DNA of 40,982 nucleotides, taken from positions 1-40,982 of IMG/VR virus record IMGVR_UViG_3300020731_000487; one strand, given 5' to 3'. Position numbers and translations under genes: made by a program. The notes beneath the pieces are model-generated. The model worked only from the letters and a program-made list of their open reading frames with translations, did not search any database and was not told the origin of the DNA. Positions 16,203 to 24,449 of this stretch are shown here, piece after piece (position 1 is the stretch's first letter; every line of letters begins with the position of its first letter). Source of the DNA: a virus.

Positions 16203-16766
16203 TTATTGATCGTATGTGTACCAACCGGTTATAATATATTTGAGTCCGGTGTAGATTGGATTACCTCTATGCGGATAAGTCCAGCCGCTGGGCCAAATTA
16301 CTACCTTGCCAGCTTCTGGTTTAATCTTAACACCCTGATACAGATATTCGGTTTCGCCGCCTTCTTCTATATCGTTCAAATATAGTGTATAAGCTACTAC
16401 TCTAGAAACGCTAAAGTTCCCTTCGCTTTCTACATGCCAGGTATGATATCCCTGATGTGGATTAGTGCGCTGTATGCACATGCCTTTAGGACTGTGTCTG
16501 CTGACTTCTTTAAGCATGGCATACTTTTCAATATATTGATCATAACATGCATTTATACCCGCATAAAATGCCTGCACAACGTCATGATGATAATAATGCA
16601 TTTGACCGTGTGGTGCCCAATCGTATGATACTCGATCATCGCCGTTTTTAGATAAAGAATTCCTAGAATAAGTCTGTCTTTCGGAATGCATTCTTTCAAA
16701 AATTTCTATAATATTATTACAAAAATCTTTACTAAATGCATTTGAATATTCTTCAATCATGTTCAT
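16203..16766 (-). CDS. 2OG-Fe(II) oxygenase, prolyl-4-hydroxylase-like (187 aa)
   Basis: The iron and 2-oxoglutarate site can be read as His111-x-Glu113 (TWHVES), His166 (YPHRG) and Lys176 (GLKYI) for the cosubstrate. The C-terminal half is the jelly-roll core, with LYLNDIEEGGETEY being typical of the P4H group. A Glu in place of the usual Asp in the HxD pair is the only oddity. It lies 8 bases after queD and is probably co-transcribed from the promoter at 17294. The substrate is unknown. Small oxygenases of this type are common in T4-like aquatic phages. Confidence 0.88.
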   Translation of the reverse strand: MNMIEEYSNAFSKDFCNNIIEIFERMHSERQTYSRNSLSKNGDDRVSYDWAPHGQMHYYHHDVVQAFYAGINACYDQYIEKYAMLKEVSRHSPKGMCIQRTNPHQGYHTWHVESEGNFSVSRVVAYTLYLNDIEEGGETEYLYQGVKIKPEAGKVVIWPSGWTYPHRGNPIYTGLKYIITGWYTYDQ

Positions 16767-16774
16767 ATCTAGGA

Positions 16775-17224
16775 TTAGCCTTCGTATATAGCACTATTAG
16801 CACCATGCTCTGCACACTCTGCTCGTACACAATAACAACGGCCATTGCTTTTTTCTCTAATCAATTGATCGGCAAAGTGGAAAGCATGTTCGGCAAACTT
16901 CTCAGCACCCACACCGTCAAAGATTCTAATTTCGGCTAGGCCTAGTTCTTCTAGTTCTTGGAATTTGGCTAAGTGTGGATCAGCAAGATCCAAAGCCAAT
17001 TTGTGATCAAACTTATCTTCAAGCCATGCTTTGAGTTGTTTGAGTCCACCAAAGTCTACTGCCCAATTTTTATCATCTAGTGTGTCGCAACCAAATGTAA
17101 ATGTAAATGCTAGACTGTAGCCATGTAGCAAATGACAATGACTATGATCCGCATTGGGCTGTCTAAATACGGCACTTAATCCAATGTTGTGTCCGTAATG
17201 TTTTGTACTGTAATATTTTGCCAT
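16775..17224 (-). CDS. queD: 6-carboxytetrahydropterin synthase-like protein (QueD family)
   Basis: QueD makes 6-carboxytetrahydropterin on the route to preQ0/queuosine or 7-deazaguanine bases. The family features visible are Cys30-x3-His34-Gly (CHLLHGY), WAVDFGGLK (54-62 region), the Asp-His pair in KFDHKL, and a C-terminal VRAECAEHGANSAIYE with the substrate Glu. The classical zinc ligands differ: the first AxH position is Phe and the HGH motif is HGY. Zinc would therefore have to be bound by the local His cluster DHSHCH. The ATG has AAAGGA upstream, a long leader and an early promoter. No queC, queE or folE is in this window. Confidence 0.85.
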   Translation of the reverse strand: MAKYYSTKHYGHNIGLSAVFRQPNADHSHCHLLHGYSLAFTFTFGCDTLDDKNWAVDFGGLKQLKAWLEDKFDHKLALDLADPHLAKFQELEELGLAEIRIFDGVGAEKFAEHAFHFADQLIREKSNGRCYCVRAECAEHGANSAIYEG

Positions 17225-17288
17225 CTTGTTTTCCTTTAAGATGACACGCAGAGTTTATAATGCGGGATGAGCGTCTAAGTCCGCAATA
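17225..17288 (-). promoter_or_regulatory. Long, possibly structured leader of queD
   Basis: About 63 bases lie between the predicted transcription start and the ATG. The transcript can pair GCGG with CCGC around a loop of about 15 bases, followed by an A/U-rich tail. A competing pairing of GACGC with a downstream GCG is also possible. The place and gene suggest a preQ1-type control element, but the consensus bases are not convincingly there. Confidence 0.3.
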
Positions 17289-17293
17289 TAGTA

Positions 17294-17321
17294 ATTATAC
17301 AGTCTTATACAGATAAGTCAA
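17294..17321 (-). promoter_or_regulatory. Early sigma70 promoter of queD and the oxygenase
   Basis: The minus strand reads TTGACT, 16 bases, TATAAT. Confidence 0.7.
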
Positions 17322-17323
17322 TA

Positions 17324-18649
17324 TTATTGATTGCCAATAGCACCGAATGGTAACCACTCTCCTGGATTGCCTTCGGCTACACATACCCAACCAATATAAT
17401 TATGAACGATTGGATTATTGTTCCAGCAAATATCGCCTTTGCTATATGTACCTTCAGTTGGTGCCGCATCACCGTTGATAAATTTCTTACCACCAAAACT
17501 AACATTACCTGCAACAGCCAATGCAAGATCTGGATCAGGGTTATTAACACCCACAGTTAATGATCCAAATACTTTAACAGTACGAGATGTATTAGATTTG
17601 CTACCAAGTGCAATTTGCTGACTATCACCGTAGAACACTTCATCTTGAGCAACAGCCAACGACATGTAGTCGCTATTATTGATCTGATTGCCGTTAATAG
17701 CAACTCTTATCAACCCGTCAACTAAAGTAAATGATTTTGCTGTAATATTTGAATGCGTAGCATCAAGACCACCAAACATAGTAGTTAACCCTTGTACCGC
17801 TAGAGTTTGTAGAGTACCAACCGAAGTAAGGTTACTAGATGATATACCGACACCTAATGCACCGCCAGATAAAACAAGTTGCCCATCGATGTAGTATGCT
17901 TGATTTTGAGCTAGATCGATACTTTCTGTACTAGATAGTCTATCCGGACTAGCCATCATAATGAAATGGCGTTGTGGCCCAGTTCCAGTCCAAACAAGTC
18001 CTTGACCATATATAGATGTATCACGGCCTGCCTTGAATTCTAATGGGCTATAACGATCAATCCTTGTATCAGTTACTACTGAATTAGCAGTTAATGTACC
18101 ATTAATAGTTACATTTGCATTGCTACTTGCGGCATTACCGATAATGATCTCACCGGTACCTTTGATAGTAATTCTTGGAGTATCGTCGGTGATAATATTA
18201 AAATCGCTAGTAGTATATGTTCCAATACTAGCAGAATTAACACCTTGGCTACCGATGATAATATTTACATTGTTATCGAGTATATCCAAGGCTGCTAGTG
18301 GAGTAGCAGTGTTGATACCAACTCGCTGTATAGCTGAGCTTACAGTTATAACATTGCCTAATACAGCGTCGCCTAGCACGTCTAGATAGTGTAGAGACCC
18401 AATTTCTTGTATATTACTCTTAGTAACAGTTGGTCCTAGTTCATTTAAACTAAGGACAGGAATGTTACCGATTTGGTATGAACGAGCTTCATCGAGATCA
18501 AAGTCACCGTTAGTCCAAACTCTTTCGCCTATTCTATAAGCAAGTTTAACTATTCCAGCACTAGAGATCCAGGTTAAACCTGCTCCGTCGATTTCAGATT
18601 CTGGACCACCTGTCCAAGTTGCAGTAATATTATTGTATGATTGGGCCAT
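17324..18649 (-). CDS. Tail-fibre-like virion protein (441 aa)
   Basis: The N-terminal part (1-105) contains ARSYQIGNIPVLSLNELGPTV-type sequence shared by fibre proteins of T4-like phages. Residues 105-260 are 'TPLAALDI...GTGEIIIGN...VTINGTLTA' repeats of a trimeric beta fibre. The end (from about 400) is CWNNNPIVHNYIGWVC...GEWLPFGAI, typical of a C-terminal tip. It has a late promoter at 18671 and a short leader with AAGAGAG. It is likely a structural partner of the giant fibre, as both are late and share repeat style. The exact tail position is unknown. Confidence 0.82.
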   Translation of the reverse strand: MAQSYNNITATWTGGPESEIDGAGLTWISSAGIVKLAYRIGERVWTNGDFDLDEARSYQIGNIPVLSLNELGPTVTKSNIQEIGSLHYLDVLGDAVLGNVITVSSAIQRVGINTATPLAALDILDNNVNIIIGSQGVNSASIGTYTTSDFNIITDDTPRITIKGTGEIIIGNAASSNANVTINGTLTANSVVTDTRIDRYSPLEFKAGRDTSIYGQGLVWTGTGPQRHFIMMASPDRLSSTESIDLAQNQAYYIDGQLVLSGGALGVGISSSNLTSVGTLQTLAVQGLTTMFGGLDATHSNITAKSFTLVDGLIRVAINGNQINNSDYMSLAVAQDEVFYGDSQQIALGSKSNTSRTVKVFGSLTVGVNNPDPDLALAVAGNVSFGGKKFINGDAAPTEGTYSKGDICWNNNPIVHNYIGWVCVAEGNPGEWLPFGAIGNQ

Positions 18650-18670
18650 GGATAAACACTCTCTTTCGAG

Positions 18671-18678
18671 TATTTATC
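18671..18678 (-). promoter_or_regulatory. Late promoter of the 441-aa fibre gene
   Basis: GATAAATACTC on the minus strand, with a predicted 16-base leader carrying a purine-rich ribosome site. Confidence 0.6.
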
Positions 18679-18694
18679 TATAACCTACAGCATT

Positions 18695-19894
18695 CTATAC
18701 TGCTTTTAACAGGATAGTTTCTTCGTTAATACGCCCGTTCATCTTAGTATCTACAGCATTGATATCTTCTAAAAACTTGCGTAATTGCACTTTGCCAGCG
18801 TCTTTAAACGCTTTTAACTGCTCTGCAGGCTTACGCAATGTCTTTTGTACACTGGTATTTTCGTTAAAACCTACGATACTTGTGCCCTTAACTGTAAGTT
18901 CTAGGTATTCTGATGCTACATATTTGCCTAGTTTACGAGTCTTAGTATTAAAAGTCCAAAGCTCTTTAGCACCGATAATGTCAATTGGGTTGATACTAAC
19001 CAACTTCATCGGTTCGTCCGACTTTTTGTATTTCAATTTAGCAACAATCTTTTCTTTGGGCTGTGCTTTCTTAGCACGTGGAGCACGATTAACTTTAGCT
19101 TCTTGAGCTAGCATGTCGCACGCTGCCATAATCTCTTGATAGAAGGCGATTAAATTCTTAACTTGTTTACGGCTAAGATGGCTATAGCCTTCACGTAGCT
19201 GTTCATCAGCTTCTCCGCTAGCTAACTCCTCAAGTTCATCTAAATCACGCTTATACAGCGTTTTAATAATTCTAGCATGAGCAGCCTTGACTTCTTTGCC
19301 CTTGAGCAAGTTGAGTACTTTAAACGCTTTTGGATCAAATGATTCTGGATCCTTTTGAAACCCTTCAATAGCATTTTCTAATTCTTCAGTCATTTTAAGA
19401 CTGGCTTCACGAACACGCTCTTGGATAGATGGGGTATAGACAGCTGGCTTAGCATCTTCAATAGCGTTGGCATCTTCTTCACTAATGTCATCTTTACCTG
19501 CAGAAATTACCTTAACAATTTCAGCACGGAGCCAGGCAGCAGTATCTCGACCGTTATTAAAGTCAGCACGCTGAGGAGTCATGCCTCTCAATAGACAGCA
19601 GGCAACAGCACCCATAGTAGTGCCAACACGGCTATCTTTGACTTTCTTAAATGCGGCAATGTCAGCTTTGGTGCAGCCAACTGATTCCATCCATTTGGCT
19701 ACAGATGGTTTGTAACTTTTGATATCGGAGTCTAAACGATAGTAATCCATAGCTGTCTTAAAAAAGCGATGGAACTTATCACCATCCCAAGTTTCACAGC
19801 CTTCCCAAACTGGGCTAGAGTCTTTAGATGCTTTAGCGCGATGAGCATGTACTTGTTTTTTGGTTACACGAGTTTTGCTTGCTACTTTTGCCAT
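18695..19894 (-). CDS. Conserved-type phage protein of unknown function (399 aa)
   Basis: I do not recognise the family. The N-terminus (1-25) and a linker near 268-290 (PRAKKAQPKEKIVAKLKYKK) are strongly basic. Residues 30-110 are a helical region rich in Trp and Cys. Residues 140-265 look like a long charged helical or coiled segment. The C-terminal 110 residues look mixed alpha/beta (ELWTFNTKTRKLGKYV). Nucleic-acid binding is plausible from the basic tracts. It has a clean AGGAG site and a perfect consensus early promoter (19926-19954), so it should be strongly expressed early. Confidence 0.85.
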   Translation of the reverse strand: MAKVASKTRVTKKQVHAHRAKASKDSSPVWEGCETWDGDKFHRFFKTAMDYYRLDSDIKSYKPSVAKWMESVGCTKADIAAFKKVKDSRVGTTMGAVACCLLRGMTPQRADFNNGRDTAAWLRAEIVKVISAGKDDISEEDANAIEDAKPAVYTPSIQERVREASLKMTEELENAIEGFQKDPESFDPKAFKVLNLLKGKEVKAAHARIIKTLYKRDLDELEELASGEADEQLREGYSHLSRKQVKNLIAFYQEIMAACDMLAQEAKVNRAPRAKKAQPKEKIVAKLKYKKSDEPMKLVSINPIDIIGAKELWTFNTKTRKLGKYVASEYLELTVKGTSIVGFNENTSVQKTLRKPAEQLKAFKDAGKVQLRKFLEDINAVDTKMNGRINEETILLKAV

Positions 19895-19925
19895 TTACCA
19901 CTCCTATCTATTAAACAATATGTAT

Positions 19926-19954
19926 ATTATAACACCATTTGAGCTAGCTGTCAA
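19926..19954 (-). promoter_or_regulatory. Perfect early sigma70 promoter
   Basis: TTGACA, 17 bases, TATAAT on the minus strand, with TG one base before the -10. The -35 overlaps the end of the upstream radical SAM gene. The predicted leader is about 25 bases with AGGAG. Confidence 0.88.
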
Positions 19955-21215
19955 CCTCACCCGAAATATCATTTATTCGCCAATTTCTCGATTTATCATC
20001 CATTTTTTCATGGGTGTATATGCGATCAACACGACTAAATGTTCCGCAGATATTGGCACAGTAGGCCATTTTTCCTTCGGCACAGCTGGGCTTAGTCCAG
20101 GAGTCAGTAAACACTCGATCCAAATGATGACCTTCCATTATTTCTTCTAGAGTATGTAAGTTTAAATCAAAATGATCCCAACCATACTTTTCTATCTCAT
20201 AGTGTAATTGTAGACTTTGACCATCTGAGTGTACACCATTTAAGTGTGTGCCCATATAGCAACATGGAATTACTCGACCTTTTTGATCGATAAACACTTC
20301 TTTACCACCATCCCGTGTTTCGGCTTTGCATTTGATCTGTGCAGTATCTAAAATTGAGTTGTCTTCGCGTGATAAAGTACTGTAGGCGTTGGCAATACGT
20401 TCCGGATAATTATTATGAGTTAGTTTATTTTCTTTTAATCGTTTATATTCGTCAACATTGAATTCCCAGAACTGAGCTTGTATTGGGCCAACAGGATTTT
20501 CTAAATTCCTGTTTTTAGGATCTTCCGGAGGATCAATCCAATAGTCAAATTTTCCTTCTCGGGTTATCGCTGACATCCGAACTAGTTGCACTCCATTATC
20601 TGTACCTAGAGCTTTCTTTGGAGTAAAAGAATAAAATCCAAGTTCTTTTGATAATGCTTTTGCTTCGTCAATCTGATGCTCATTATGTTTGAATATTAGA
20701 TAATCCCACTCTGCTCTGCCGCCTGCATTAATAAATGCTTTGACATTGGCCATTAACTTATCCCATTCTACGTTACGTCTGTACAAATGATTAGTATCTG
20801 CTAATCCGTCGATACTAAAGGTTATTTGCCACGACCAATGATCACGCAGTTTGCCTGCAAATAATTTGCCAATCTTCTCCCAAAACTCTGGTTTACGCAT
20901 ACCGCCATTGGTGTTCATACGTACTGTTGTTTCTGGACTTACTTCAGCTATATATTCACAAATTTCATATAAGTCTTTAGCCATGCCCGGGTCGCCGTGT
21001 ACCCCACAAAATAATATTACTTCACATTTTCTTATAATTGTAGGAGGAAAGAATTTTTTAAATTGATCAATAGTAATCTGATCTATTTCTAAGTCGGGCC
21101 GGATTAATGGACTATTAACATGGAAACGTGTACACATTGGACACGCGGCATTACACGCATTTGTGAGCTCAATGTGTAATTGATTTAGTTCAGAGAAATT
21201 AAAAAAATTATTCAT
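19944..21215 (-). CDS. Radical SAM protein with C-terminal Cys-rich domain (423 aa)
   Basis: The cluster motif CNAACPMC (Cys21, 25, 28) marks a radical SAM enzyme. In place of the usual GGE there is FCGVHGDP, the variant also found in the two plus-strand proteins at 39047 and 40140. The C-terminal third has KCKAE, IPCCYMG and a Cys-rich CAEGKMAYCANICG tail, consistent with a SPASM-type auxiliary Fe-S cluster. I chose ATG 21215, which overlaps the previous stop as ATGAATAA, over a TTG six bases earlier. It is the last gene of the early operon. The substrate is unknown. Confidence 0.9.
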   Translation of the reverse strand: MNNFFNFSELNQLHIELTNACNAACPMCTRFHVNSPLIRPDLEIDQITIDQFKKFFPPTIIRKCEVILFCGVHGDPGMAKDLYEICEYIAEVSPETTVRMNTNGGMRKPEFWEKIGKLFAGKLRDHWSWQITFSIDGLADTNHLYRRNVEWDKLMANVKAFINAGGRAEWDYLIFKHNEHQIDEAKALSKELGFYSFTPKKALGTDNGVQLVRMSAITREGKFDYWIDPPEDPKNRNLENPVGPIQAQFWEFNVDEYKRLKENKLTHNNYPERIANAYSTLSREDNSILDTAQIKCKAETRDGGKEVFIDQKGRVIPCCYMGTHLNGVHSDGQSLQLHYEIEKYGWDHFDLNLHTLEEIMEGHHLDRVFTDSWTKPSCAEGKMAYCANICGTFSRVDRIYTHEKMDDKSRNWRINDISGEVDS

Positions 21216-22425
21216 AACCAATCACCTTGGCGTATTCTGGATAGGTATCGGCAAAGTTTTGCTTTCGATACTGATCGTGTACCCGCGTTCTTTCTTTAAA
21301 TCTTTCCCAAGAAGCAGGATTGGGGACACCGTTTTTAATAAAATTAATAATTCCAGGTATATGTTGTTCATACATATATTGATCAACAGTATCTTTAGGT
21401 ATAGATTCTAATATGCCTACAACATACTCTTTGATATCAGCCGGAAGCTGACCTAGATTATACTGTATTGGGCCGTGTACTAAATTTAAGTAAGGTCCGA
21501 AGTCTTTAAAATTCTTTTGATGTTCTTCTAAAATTCTCGGAAGCCCTGTAATGTTTAATGTACTAAGAGTAATACACCACCCTAGATAGAGATTTTTAAA
21601 ACGTTCATTGAGTGCAATCGCTTTACGCATATTCTCTTGTACTTCATTCCACTTGGCTGGATATCGCATATATTCAAATTGTTCACCAATTCCGTCTACA
21701 CTAAAACTTAAATGCACGTGTCGGAAATGTTGGAAGATTTCAACCTTATCAGTGGGCCATTGTGTACCGTTAGTAGCATAATGTATTTCAATATCTTTAG
21801 CGTAACCTTGCTCTACTGCAACTTCTAAAATCTTCCACATCTTTTTGCTCATAAAAGGTTCGCCACCATAAAAATCAAACTGCTTAATGGTTGATAGATT
21901 AGCTTCTAAGTCATCCCAGAACGGACTTTCGTCATCGTAGTGCTGATGATACTTCTTCATGTTATCTGCAAACAATTTGTATGTAGGGTAGCGACTGCTT
22001 TCGTTAATATCAAAGTCTTCTTCCATCCAGGTGCTACTAGAATGACTACCACAAGTACGACATTTTAAGTTACAGGTATTACCAAGATTTAATTCAAATT
22101 TGGCTAGCCCGTTAAATGGTGCATTGCCTTTACTCAACCAATCTTTGTACTTGTCGTTATCACGCTGGCGTTTGCTTTTACGGCCAGCATCTTCTTCCTC
22201 AAAGCACCAATTGCATTTAGAATGCCTAATACCGGCACTGAGAGCCTGACGTACTTCTATAAATGCTTCTTGATTAAAGTTAACTGCGATAGTTTCACTA
22301 CCTAGAGAATGCTTAAGATCCTCGTCTCGGTACATACAACATATTTTTGTTGTACCAGTGTTATTACCACTCATGGCGTGTTCTGCGTTTACACACCACG
22401 AATGCTTGTTATTATCGTTTATCAT
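21208..22425 (-). CDS. Radical SAM protein with N-terminal twitch-type Cys domain (405 aa)
   Basis: The radical SAM motif is CNLKCRTC (Cys118, 122, 125), and the SAM-binding GGE appears as FYGGEPFM. Before the core, Cys11, Cys29/30, and Cys71 with Cys74 (CNWC) are spaced as in proteins carrying an auxiliary Fe-S cluster in an N-terminal twitch domain. Its architecture matches the proteins at 22412 and 24442, so these are three diverged paralogues side by side. It overlaps both neighbours by 8-14 bases, so translation is coupled. The reaction is unknown. Confidence 0.9.
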   Translation of the reverse strand: MINDNNKHSWCVNAEHAMSGNNTGTTKICCMYRDEDLKHSLGSETIAVNFNQEAFIEVRQALSAGIRHSKCNWCFEEEDAGRKSKRQRDNDKYKDWLSKGNAPFNGLAKFELNLGNTCNLKCRTCGSHSSSTWMEEDFDINESSRYPTYKLFADNMKKYHQHYDDESPFWDDLEANLSTIKQFDFYGGEPFMSKKMWKILEVAVEQGYAKDIEIHYATNGTQWPTDKVEIFQHFRHVHLSFSVDGIGEQFEYMRYPAKWNEVQENMRKAIALNERFKNLYLGWCITLSTLNITGLPRILEEHQKNFKDFGPYLNLVHGPIQYNLGQLPADIKEYVVGILESIPKDTVDQYMYEQHIPGIINFIKNGVPNPASWERFKERTRVHDQYRKQNFADTYPEYAKVIGYE

Positions 22426-23773
22426 AGTTATTATATATATCTTTACAAAAGTTGTAAAACTCTGTATATTCTGGAAACGTCTTTAACAAATCTGTACCCA
22501 AACGTTTGTCATTCTCTGTAAAGAAGCTATAAAAGTCTCTACGACCTGCACAAATCTTCTCCTCTGGTATAGTCTTAGCCTTCATGTAATCAGTTACACG
22601 CAGGAATTTTTCATACTCTAAGTCACTTAACCAATCGGGATTAGCTTTAATAAAATCTAATGTCTTATCCATATAGGGTAAGAAGTCATCTGTTAGGATA
22701 TTGATCATCCAGTGTGGAGGTTCTTTTAAGTAAGGAGTATCAAACTTAATAGCTTCCTTGCCAAACTCTTTACGCCACTCAATTACTTTCTCTAACAATA
22801 ATGTAAAGTTAGTAACACACAACACATTGAATGTACACATAAAGTTAACAGTGGTACCTGTTGCCAGTACAGCTCTCATGTTGCGTTCCCAATGCTCACA
22901 GTTTAATCCTGTACGCATATACTCTGCTTGTTCTCCCCAACTGTCGATACTGGTATAAAAACTAAAACTGCGAATCTTCTTTTGCGTTAGCAACGACTGT
23001 ACTCTCTCAATTAAACTATCTACTTTAGCAAAACTTACACCTAGATTACTGTTAAGACTAATCTCAAGCTGCGGTGCCGGCTCATTTTCTAGCAGGTCAA
23101 AGAACTGCATAGCACCCGGATTCATTAGCGGCTCACCGCCTGTGATACGTAGGGTATGCAGATCATTACGCAAACTTGGCCACCACTTCCAGAATGCATC
23201 GATATAGGGATTTTCATCTTTAGGGCCGTAATATGACCCGTTAGTCATAAACTCAATGCCATACTGATTGTAGGTCAAGTCATAGTTACCATGCTTTTTA
23301 ATTTCTTCAGTCCACATGGTGCTAGCCTGCGGACAGCAATAGCCGCAACGATAGTTACAGCCGTTACCAAAACTGACTTCTAAATAACGTGGATTGATAT
23401 CTCGATCCCATGGTAACTTGGCAACTTCATCAATCATTGGAACACTAAAATCACTTGCACTATGTATCATGCGATCGCTAATATGTTCACCGGGCAAGTC
23501 TTCGATATTCCAACAATAGTAACATTCTTGTGGACGTTCCCCTTCTAACATTTTTTTACGTTGCTCTTTTTTCCATTTAGTATTATGTAAAGCAGCCGGA
23601 TTAACTGCAATTTCATCTAGACCGATATGATGAGGACGTGGGTGATAACAACTATGGTTATCGCCGGTATGGAGATATAATGTTTGTGTCAACCATTTCA
23701 TTGTGCAAAAGCTAGGGCTTACATCGTTTAGTTTGTCTCTTATGAATTTAATTTCCTGTAGTCTATGATCCAT
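22412..23773 (-). CDS. Radical SAM protein with N-terminal twitch-type Cys domain (453 aa)
   Basis: The radical SAM motif is CNYRCGYC (Cys139, 143, 146), and the GGE motif is RITGGEPLMN. The N-terminal auxiliary-cluster cysteines are Cys23 (PSFC), Cys42 (HSCYHP), and Cys84 with Cys87 (ECYYC). The closest relative in the window is the 468-residue protein at 24442, which shares PSFC, SCYHP, ALHNTK and GERPxEC. It overlaps the SGNH-hydrolase gene by 11 bases and the next radical SAM gene by 14. Confidence 0.9.
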   Translation of the reverse strand: MDHRLQEIKFIRDKLNDVSPSFCTMKWLTQTLYLHTGDNHSCYHPRPHHIGLDEIAVNPAALHNTKWKKEQRKKMLEGERPQECYYCWNIEDLPGEHISDRMIHSASDFSVPMIDEVAKLPWDRDINPRYLEVSFGNGCNYRCGYCCPQASTMWTEEIKKHGNYDLTYNQYGIEFMTNGSYYGPKDENPYIDAFWKWWPSLRNDLHTLRITGGEPLMNPGAMQFFDLLENEPAPQLEISLNSNLGVSFAKVDSLIERVQSLLTQKKIRSFSFYTSIDSWGEQAEYMRTGLNCEHWERNMRAVLATGTTVNFMCTFNVLCVTNFTLLLEKVIEWRKEFGKEAIKFDTPYLKEPPHWMINILTDDFLPYMDKTLDFIKANPDWLSDLEYEKFLRVTDYMKAKTIPEEKICAGRRDFYSFFTENDKRLGTDLLKTFPEYTEFYNFCKDIYNNYDKR

Positions 23774-24449
23774 TGCTTATCCTGTTGTTTAAATTAATCT
23801 TACCTGCTATTTTATTTTCTGCAAAATCACATACTATGTTATAAAGTGCATCGTGTACTCTTTGATTACCAAGATGATTTGCTCTTTTATCTGCTGTAAA
23901 AAATTCTGATATTTTATCTTGATCGGTAATATGCGCTATTTCTTTTCTTGAAAAGTATATTAGAGGCGGCTTAACTTCGTTTTCGAACTCGTCAATGTAG
24001 TCATATAATGCATCATTGGATGTACTGTTTGTCCAGTTAGAGTTTGTACGATCTGTAAGGTACCCGGATGGAAATGCCCATATCACTAGCAATCTTAAAT
24101 TTTTTAATTTTGCTAGTCTCTTAACTTCTGTAGTATATAATTTTTGATATAAATTATCTAATGTTTCATTATAAAAGTTAGTCCAATACACATTGTATAA
24201 AAATTCTGTTCGAACTAATCCGGATTTTAAATAAAATCTAGTAGGGTCCGACCACGATAATATGACAATAGAGTTATCAGGCATTAGATCACAATACTTT
24301 AAAAATTTTAAAAATATCTCATGATTACTAGCACCGCCTTCTGCTTCATTAATAACAAAAAACTTTTCACGTAGTTTAATAGTCCATGCATTTTTATCAG
24401 GAACAAGTTCTGCGCAAAAGCTATCACCAAATATATAGATATTATCCAT
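23763..24449 (-). CDS. SGNH/GDSL-like hydrolase (228 aa)
   Basis: The nucleophile block GDSF puts Ser10 close to the start. EGGASNHE gives the second-block Gly and Asn, LSWSDPTRF resembles the third block, and D-x-x-x-NHLG near residue 190 gives the Asp/His block. Such enzymes remove acyl groups from lipids, sugars or peptidoglycan, or act as acyltransferases. There is no signal peptide, so it is cytoplasmic. It sits between two radical SAM genes with overlaps on both sides, suggesting it edits an acylated intermediate or product of the same pathway (inference). Confidence 0.75.
   Translation of the reverse strand: MDNIYIFGDSFCAELVPDKNAWTIKLREKFFVINEAEGGASNHEIFLKFLKYCDLMPDNSIVILSWSDPTRFYLKSGLVRTEFLYNVYWTNFYNETLDNLYQKLYTTEVKRLAKLKNLRLLVIWAFPSGYLTDRTNSNWTNSTSNDALYDYIDEFENEVKPPLIYFSRKEIAHITDQDKISEFFTADKRANHLGNQRVHDALYNIVCDFAENKIAGKINLNNRISNGS

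Noticed and set aside
17225-17288. preQ1 riboswitch before queD
   Set aside because: The hairpin and A/U tail are suggestive, but the loop and tail bases do not match either preQ1-I type by eye. Kept only as a low-confidence leader.
21216-21221. TTG start two codons upstream for the radical SAM gene ending at 19944
   Set aside because: The ATG at 21215 is closer to the previous stop, with an 8-base overlap like others in the operon.
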